Source: Arthrobacter_H rhombi
Lineage (GTDB): Bacteria > Actinomycetota > Actinomycetes > Actinomycetales > Micrococcaceae
Length of the DNA stretch: 64,000 bases
Assembly: GCF_039526245.1 (NCBI RefSeq)
Contig: NZ_BAAAIV010000019.1
Location: 62,001 to 126,000 of the forward strand
Reading direction: 5' to 3'
Below the pieces are notes generated by a model, which worked only from the letters and a program-made list of their open reading frames with translations, was not told the origin of the DNA and did no database searches. Both the position numbers and the translations under genes were made by a program. Positions 60,026 to 64,000 of this stretch are shown piece after piece. Position 1 is the stretch's first letter; each line of letters opens with the position of its first letter.

Positions 60026-61222
60026 CTACAAGGCATTGTCCAGCGAAGCAAGGTAGAAGAGGTCATGTTCCTTCGCTTCCTGAGCTCCGCGGATAGCTTT
60101 GACAAATGGGCCTCCGAGGCCGCCAACTGCTGTTGCGGCCGCTGCCGCTGTTGCAGCTGCTGCTTCCAACCCCAGCACAGGACCTTGGAAGTGCAAGAGA
60201 GAGGCAGCTCCTTCTAGGCCCGCGAACTTCATGGACGCTGCAGCCTCCCAAAGGGTATTTTTTGCGATGGCCTTGCGGCCCGATTTTGCCTGGATTTCGC
60301 GAACTGCCGGTTGTATTTCTTCCAGCCACATGTCGTGCAGCTCATTCTGGAGTTCAGGAGTAAAGGGAGACGAGTCGAGTTTCTTTGCATACTCGCGTAT
60401 CCCGCGTCGATACCTTGATAGCTCCCGATCCAAGTCGCTTCGCACTTCAAGGATTTTTCCTACTTCGGCCTGATGGAAAGCTGGCAGCTGAGCGATCATC
60501 GACGTTCCAGCGCTTGCTTTTATCGAGCGCGCCTCAGTCATAGGGGTAACCTCAACGACTCCTTCGCGGATCATTGCGCGAACGACCTTGCTGACCTGTT
60601 CATCCAGCAAGAGTGAGCGTCCATCCGTGAGGAGCTCGCGCAGCATCGCACCATAGGATTCACCGAAATCATCATCGCCGAACACCTGCGAAACACCGTG
60701 ATTGACATGGAGCAATCCAGACTCAAGAGCCTCATCGATTTCCAGTAGGTCGGAGCTCGATGCCTGTCGTTCCAGCCCAGAAGTGTCAGACGAAGCCATG
60801 GCGGCCCTCAGGTGATCCAACATCGCCTCGTATTGCAAGCGGGTCTGTGGGGGCAAATTCCGCTTTTGCACGCGATTGAGACCCTGGTAATCGGCTATCC
60901 GTTGCATCAGCATTTGTAGCTGAGCCGGGTCTCCGCCGCCGAGTTGTGCCAAAGTGTCACCATCCAAAGTTGTGGCCAACGCAATCAACGCGTCAGGTCC
61001 ACCCCTGTGGATTTGGCGCATGCCCTCGAGCATGGTCACGCTCGGGCTGATGAGTTCCACCTGGTCTGCATAAAGCAATGCCGAGCGGATGAGCTGGAGG
61101 TCGTGCGCCAAATCGACGCCTGTAGCGTGGGACGACGGCGTTGTGGCAATGACGATCCGCAACCCATCCCGGCTCGCTACGGCCTTCAACCGCTTCCGTT
61201 TGGCGCCTGATTTTCTTCCCAC
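60026..61222 (-). CDS. Uncharacterised 398-residue protein
   Basis: A GTG start with GGAGGGG upstream supports translation. The N-terminus is strongly basic (GRKSGAKRKRLK), followed by LRIVIATTPSSHATGVDLAHDLQLIRSALLYADQVELISPSV, which looks like a beta-alpha-beta core. The middle is helical and charged. Near the C-terminus an alanine-rich hydrophobic stretch (LEAAAATAAAAATAVGGLGGPF) could insert in or touch the membrane. I do not recognise the family. Neighbours are also of unknown role, so no function is proposed. Confidence 0.7.
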   Translation of the reverse strand: MGRKSGAKRKRLKAVASRDGLRIVIATTPSSHATGVDLAHDLQLIRSALLYADQVELISPSVTMLEGMRQIHRGGPDALIALATTLDGDTLAQLGGGDPAQLQMLMQRIADYQGLNRVQKRNLPPQTRLQYEAMLDHLRAAMASSDTSGLERQASSSDLLEIDEALESGLLHVNHGVSQVFGDDDFGESYGAMLRELLTDGRSLLLDEQVSKVVRAMIREGVVEVTPMTEARSIKASAGTSMIAQLPAFHQAEVGKILEVRSDLDRELSRYRRGIREYAKKLDSSPFTPELQNELHDMWLEEIQPAVREIQAKSGRKAIAKNTLWEAAASMKFAGLEGAASLLHFQGPVLGLEAAAATAAAAATAVGGLGGPFVKAIRGAQEAKEHDLFYLASLDNAL

Positions 61223-61564
61223 TGTTCCCCCTCCGATGACTGCGTATCCCCGATCCTACGGAGACAGGCCGCAGGTGCTGATAAAACGCCACACCGCTGA
61301 TGATCGGAAGGCCGAACCAACGAGCCTGCTCGTCACCTCAATGACAGCCCCAGGGATACTCCCATGGTGCCGGTGCTGAGTGACTTTCCTGTACGCAAGA
61401 ACTGCAGGACGTGTTCCTTGCGCTAGGGCCATGAACCTGGGTGAGGCGATCCGGGGCTCGCGTGTCAGGACAGTGGAATTCCGGGGTTCCAACTGCCCGA
61501 GGACCATATAATCAGCGGGCACACCGTAACCGACGATATATTTGCAGTTGAGCGAAGGAGTCTC
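61223..61564. other. Intergenic stretch with a promoter-like -10 element
   Basis: No gene is supported in this 342-bp gap. A perfect TATAAT occurs at 61507-61512, 52 bp before the small gene at 61565, but no good -35 lies at the right distance. A minus-strand frame that overlaps the small gene looks like a shadow. Confidence 0.45.
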
Positions 61565-61837
61565 ATGAACGACGAGGTATTTGCGGTGGTGAAGGACGAC
61601 TTTGTCGTATCGCTTGTATCCCTGCCCGACGGTCAACCGTGGACGTTCAGGGACAGCGGTGGATGGGACCTCATCACGCCCAAGAACTCGCCTTACGTTC
61701 TAGATGATGCTCTCCTTATGCGAGTACCCGAGGACGCCATCGAGGAGCTAATTGACCTCTGGGACGAGTCCGACGGGATCTCTACTGGAACGGGCTACGA
61801 CTGGTCCGTCCGCGAACTTGAAGAGTACCTGAATTAG
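61565..61837 (+). CDS. Small acidic hypothetical protein
   Basis: The 90-residue product begins at an ATG with a clear AAGGAG and a TATAAT upstream. It is strongly acidic (VPEDAIEELIDLWDESD; SVRELEEYLN) with a beta-strand-rich N-terminus (EVFAVVKDDFVVSLVSLPDG). The size, charge and isolated position are like those of immunity or inhibitor proteins, but I recognise no family. Confidence 0.65.
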   Translation: MNDEVFAVVKDDFVVSLVSLPDGQPWTFRDSGGWDLITPKNSPYVLDDALLMRVPEDAIEELIDLWDESDGISTGTGYDWSVRELEEYLN

Positions 61838-62080
61838 GATCTTCCGCCCATCATGGCTTGTTCCGCCTACCGTATATTCGACGTATCCTCTGGTACCTCA
61901 GCCGCCGGAGTCTGTCGATGAAGGTGGTGAACGCTTTACGCACGGATTCCCCCGCATTACCCGCTCTCGGCTTCGCGTACCGAGTCGGTGAAATTGAGTA
62001 ATTCGATGGGATGCCAGCTTGAGCACCGTCGTCCGCGGCTTCAAGCCTTAGCGTCGGTCGGGGTTTTCTCGTGATCGTGT

Positions 62081-62854
62081 TTAAAGCATTCGACGATCGA
62101 TCATCCTTCGGCCGACACCCAAGACGGTGCGTTGTAGTTCAATGGCAATTTCTTGGACCTGGACCCCTGCGTCAAAATAGCTTTCCATTTTCGAAATTTC
62201 CTCGTCGGTATAGCGTTTGCCGTTCCTGGGCGAGGCCCTGACATCGTCGATCTCGCCGGTGAAATTGAAGAGAGTCCGGATCAAGCAGATGGACACCTGC
62301 TTTTGGTCGATGCCCATGATGCCGGCAATCTGGATGATTGACTTGCCGGACCGATACAGTGCCACCGCCTGGCTTGCTTCCTCCGCCGGCCACCGCCGTT
62401 CCGCACTCTCATAAGGATCTCGGAGCTTTCCCTTGCCCGGGTTCACTCCTGTGCGGGTCCGTATAATGGCCCCTGCAGTGACGCTGGGGTCCAGCCCGGG
62501 CTCTGTCGCTTTGGGAGGCGGAACGGCATTTACTGCACTGGCGGGAGTTGTAGCCACGGGATGCAGAGGCACGGCGCTTGGCTTAAGTCCAGGTGGTTCA
62601 TCGAGTCCTGGTTCTCGTTTGGGCTTCGGCGACGATGGCGGTGGCTCTGTCACGTTTTCAGCGGCCCGGGTTGAGGCAGGTGGTTTCTGGGCCGCTGTCC
62701 GGGACACAGCGCCGGTGTCTAGCCTATCGGTTCCCGGGTGGCTACGGGAAATAACGTGACCTAGGAAAAGTCCCAGGAGAAGGGCGAGCAGGACCAGTAT
62801 TGCCACCACGGGATCTTGCATAAGGCTGGCGAGATGATTTGAGGAGGAATCCAT
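62081..62854 (-). CDS. Membrane-anchored protein with two HTH-like repeats
   Basis: The 257-residue protein has one N-terminal membrane segment (VVAILVLLALLLGLFLGHVIS, about residues 16-36), then a ~100-residue proline/alanine-rich linker. The C-terminus has two related helical units: RRWPAEEASQAVALYRSGKS with IIQIAGIMGIDQKQV, and GKRYTDEEISKMESYFDAG with VQVQEIAIELQRTVLGV. Each looks like a helix-turn-helix. AAGGA precedes the ATG. It lies 60 bp downstream of the Swt1-HEPN/DUF3320-like gene, probably in one transcript. DNA or protein binding at the membrane is suggested; function unknown. Confidence 0.72.
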   Translation of the reverse strand: MDSSSNHLASLMQDPVVAILVLLALLLGLFLGHVISRSHPGTDRLDTGAVSRTAAQKPPASTRAAENVTEPPPSSPKPKREPGLDEPPGLKPSAVPLHPVATTPASAVNAVPPPKATEPGLDPSVTAGAIIRTRTGVNPGKGKLRDPYESAERRWPAEEASQAVALYRSGKSIIQIAGIMGIDQKQVSICLIRTLFNFTGEIDDVRASPRNGKRYTDEEISKMESYFDAGVQVQEIAIELQRTVLGVGRRMIDRRML

Positions 62855-62914
62855 GAACGGTCCTTCAATCAGTAGGTAGTAGCGATGGATCCAGCTGACC
62901 CCCTTGGCGCGCGA

Positions 62915-63994
62915 TTAGAACGAGGCCGGGATTCGACCACTGCTAATGGCGTGGGAGATGCCCAGCCCAAGCTGGGCATCGGATCCTTTGCTTTTCTTCT
63001 TCCGTCCGAACTGCTTGAGGACCTTATGACGCAGGTCCGCCTTGGAGAGGCTTGAATCGGCGTTATAGAGCGCAGTCGCGGCGTTGGCGATCTCAATCGG
63101 GGAGATGTCTTCGAACCTGCGCTGCACCTCGGTACTGGTGCGGTGGATTAGCCACTTGTTAGTATCGATGCCTTCTGGCCAAACGAAACCGTAGTCGTCT
63201 ACGAAGACCGCGGCATGAACGATTTGGTTGGTAATGCGGTTGATCCGGGCTGCGGAAAGCCGGGAGAAGCCGAAACCGTATCCAACCAACCTGGCCAGCC
63301 GTTCCTTGTGGATTGGTCCTTCGGTCTCTGCGACCTCCTCGATGAGGCTTCGAACCATTTCCTTCACCCTCGTGGGTCGCAGGGAATCAAGATCGGCTTG
63401 TTCTCCTATGACTGCGACATTCCATGGTTCCCACGCGGTGGCACCTGACAGCGGGGTTTCCTTTGCCGGTCCGGCAGGGGAACCACTTTCGGCCGGCCCG
63501 GCCGAAGCGGATTCTTCCGCCTTGCTGGAATCGGCAGGCTCAGGTCTTTCGTCTGCGGGTTCCACGAGTTCCGAGAGCAGGGAAGTTCGCAGCGCTGCGG
63601 CTTCAGCCGCCCGGGCTTCATCGCCTATGTGCACCAGGACGGTGCGCACGGTGTCCACCGCGGTGAGTGAGTCGAAGGTCCCGAAATCCTCGTTGTGGGC
63701 CCACCGTCTACGTACGATGCGCAGGACGGACCCGTAGGAGCTCAATGTGCGGCTCTTGTCCCCCGCATCGAAGGGGTATCCGAAATTGCCCAGGCGCTCT
63801 GTCAGCATTCGTAGCTGCAAGGCCACGTCTCTGCGTGTATAGGTCCATCCGACCTTGCCACGCATGCTGTCCAACTCGCGCAGCACGGACGGCCACTCGA
63901 GGTCCCCGATGAGCGGTCTAATCTTGTCGGTGATGAAGTCGTCCAGGCCCCCGCTGAGAAGGCCCATTGCTTGCTGGACATGGATGTTCGTCAT
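62915..63994 (-). CDS. Swt1-like HEPN plus DUF3320-like domain protein
   Basis: The 359-residue protein joins two parts. The N-terminus (EWPSVLRELDSMRGKVGWTY; DVALQLRMLTERLGNFGYPF; LRIVRRRWAHNEDFGTFDS) matches Swt1-type HEPN domains, including the conserved WAHNE. After a proline/serine linker (about residues 145-190), the C-terminus (EETEGPIHKERLARLVGYGF is the nearest reading of the VAETEGPIHKERLARLVGYG block; then GFVWPEG and ISPIEIANAATAL) matches DUF3320, usually the tail of large superfamily 1 helicases. Here the helicase is absent. Only 6 bp remain before the window edge, so the start and any upstream partner cannot be checked. Confidence 0.75.
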   Translation of the reverse strand: MTNIHVQQAMGLLSGGLDDFITDKIRPLIGDLEWPSVLRELDSMRGKVGWTYTRRDVALQLRMLTERLGNFGYPFDAGDKSRTLSSYGSVLRIVRRRWAHNEDFGTFDSLTAVDTVRTVLVHIGDEARAAEAAALRTSLLSELVEPADERPEPADSSKAEESASAGPAESGSPAGPAKETPLSGATAWEPWNVAVIGEQADLDSLRPTRVKEMVRSLIEEVAETEGPIHKERLARLVGYGFGFSRLSAARINRITNQIVHAAVFVDDYGFVWPEGIDTNKWLIHRTSTEVQRRFEDISPIEIANAATALYNADSSLSKADLRHKVLKQFGRKKKSKGSDAQLGLGISHAISSGRIPASF

Positions 63995-64000
63995 TTTCCC

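Noticed and set aside
61256..61636. A 126-residue minus-strand frame overlapping the small gene at 61565
   Set aside because: It lacks a good ribosome-binding site and overlaps a gene with a clear AAGGAG and a -10 element; composition looks random.

Overview
The window is high-GC DNA with compact, ATGA-coupled operons, GTG/TTG starts and actinobacterial gene families (GAF-LuxR regulators, CYP108-like P450, Dpp-type ABC operon, Lrp/AsnC and FAD-oxidase genes). I infer an aerobic Actinomycetota, plausibly Micrococcales (Arthrobacter/Brevibacterium type); the sequence alone does not settle the genus. It reads as a catabolic island for alicyclic/terpenoid acids, followed by a sugar-acid island and then a decayed, gene-poor mobile or defence-like segment.

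Region 1 (1-20744) is an oxidation and acyl-CoA pathway. On the plus strand are a crotonase (cut by the window edge), an aldehyde dehydrogenase, a class III CoA-transferase and a second crotonase that lacks the catalytic glutamates. A near-perfect bidirectional terminator follows. On the minus strand lies a five-gene operon, P450 - ferredoxin reductase - 2Fe-2S ferredoxin - alcohol dehydrogenase - aldehyde dehydrogenase, with the gene content of a P450terp operon. Further along are a GAF-LuxR regulator and a seven-gene acyl-CoA operon (AliB-like dehydrogenase, two crotonases, two SDRs, an AMP-ligase, a double-hotdog thioesterase). Two more GAF-LuxR regulators, translationally coupled to each other, are divergent from it.

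Region 2 (20745-23240) is a gene graveyard: a frameshifted tandem AsnC regulator and two broken M20 peptidase genes. Intact genes follow for a GlcD-like FAD oxidase, an M20 amidohydrolase and a secreted CocE/S15-type hydrolase.

Region 3 (27777-38567) is the clearest pathway: a TetR repressor with a FadR-box-like palindrome, then BadI, AliB, BadH, AliA, a GCDH-like dehydrogenase, an enoyl-CoA hydratase, a 3-hydroxyacyl-CoA dehydrogenase, a second GCDH-like dehydrogenase, an SDR lacking Tyr and Lys, and a MaoC hydratase. Together these would activate cyclohexanecarboxylate (or a substituted analogue), desaturate, hydrate and oxidise it, open the ring to a pimeloyl-CoA-type acid and carry it towards glutaryl-CoA and crotonyl-CoA. 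No thiolase is present in the window.

Region 4 (38568-54983) holds an AbgT transporter with an opine-dehydrogenase-like enzyme and a divergent GntR regulator. A nine-gene operon follows (Tat lipoprotein binding protein, DppBCDF, aldo/keto reductase, HpaI-type aldolase, Asp-box sialidase-like protein, SDR). Divergent from it is an unusual single-polypeptide fusion of a four-carbon acid-sugar kinase and a PdxA-type dehydrogenase, with a DeoR regulator.

Region 5 (54984-64000) looks more AT-rich and holds relics: an HK97 capsid fragment with an in-frame amber codon, and a second, amber-interrupted copy of the GCDH/hydroxyacyl-CoA dehydrogenase pair. Among them are full-length genes of unknown role: a HEPN-motif protein, a helicase-associated-domain protein, two hypothetical proteins, a membrane-anchored HTH protein and a Swt1-HEPN/DUF3320-like protein. 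It resembles a mobile or defence-type island, but no complete known defence system is visible.
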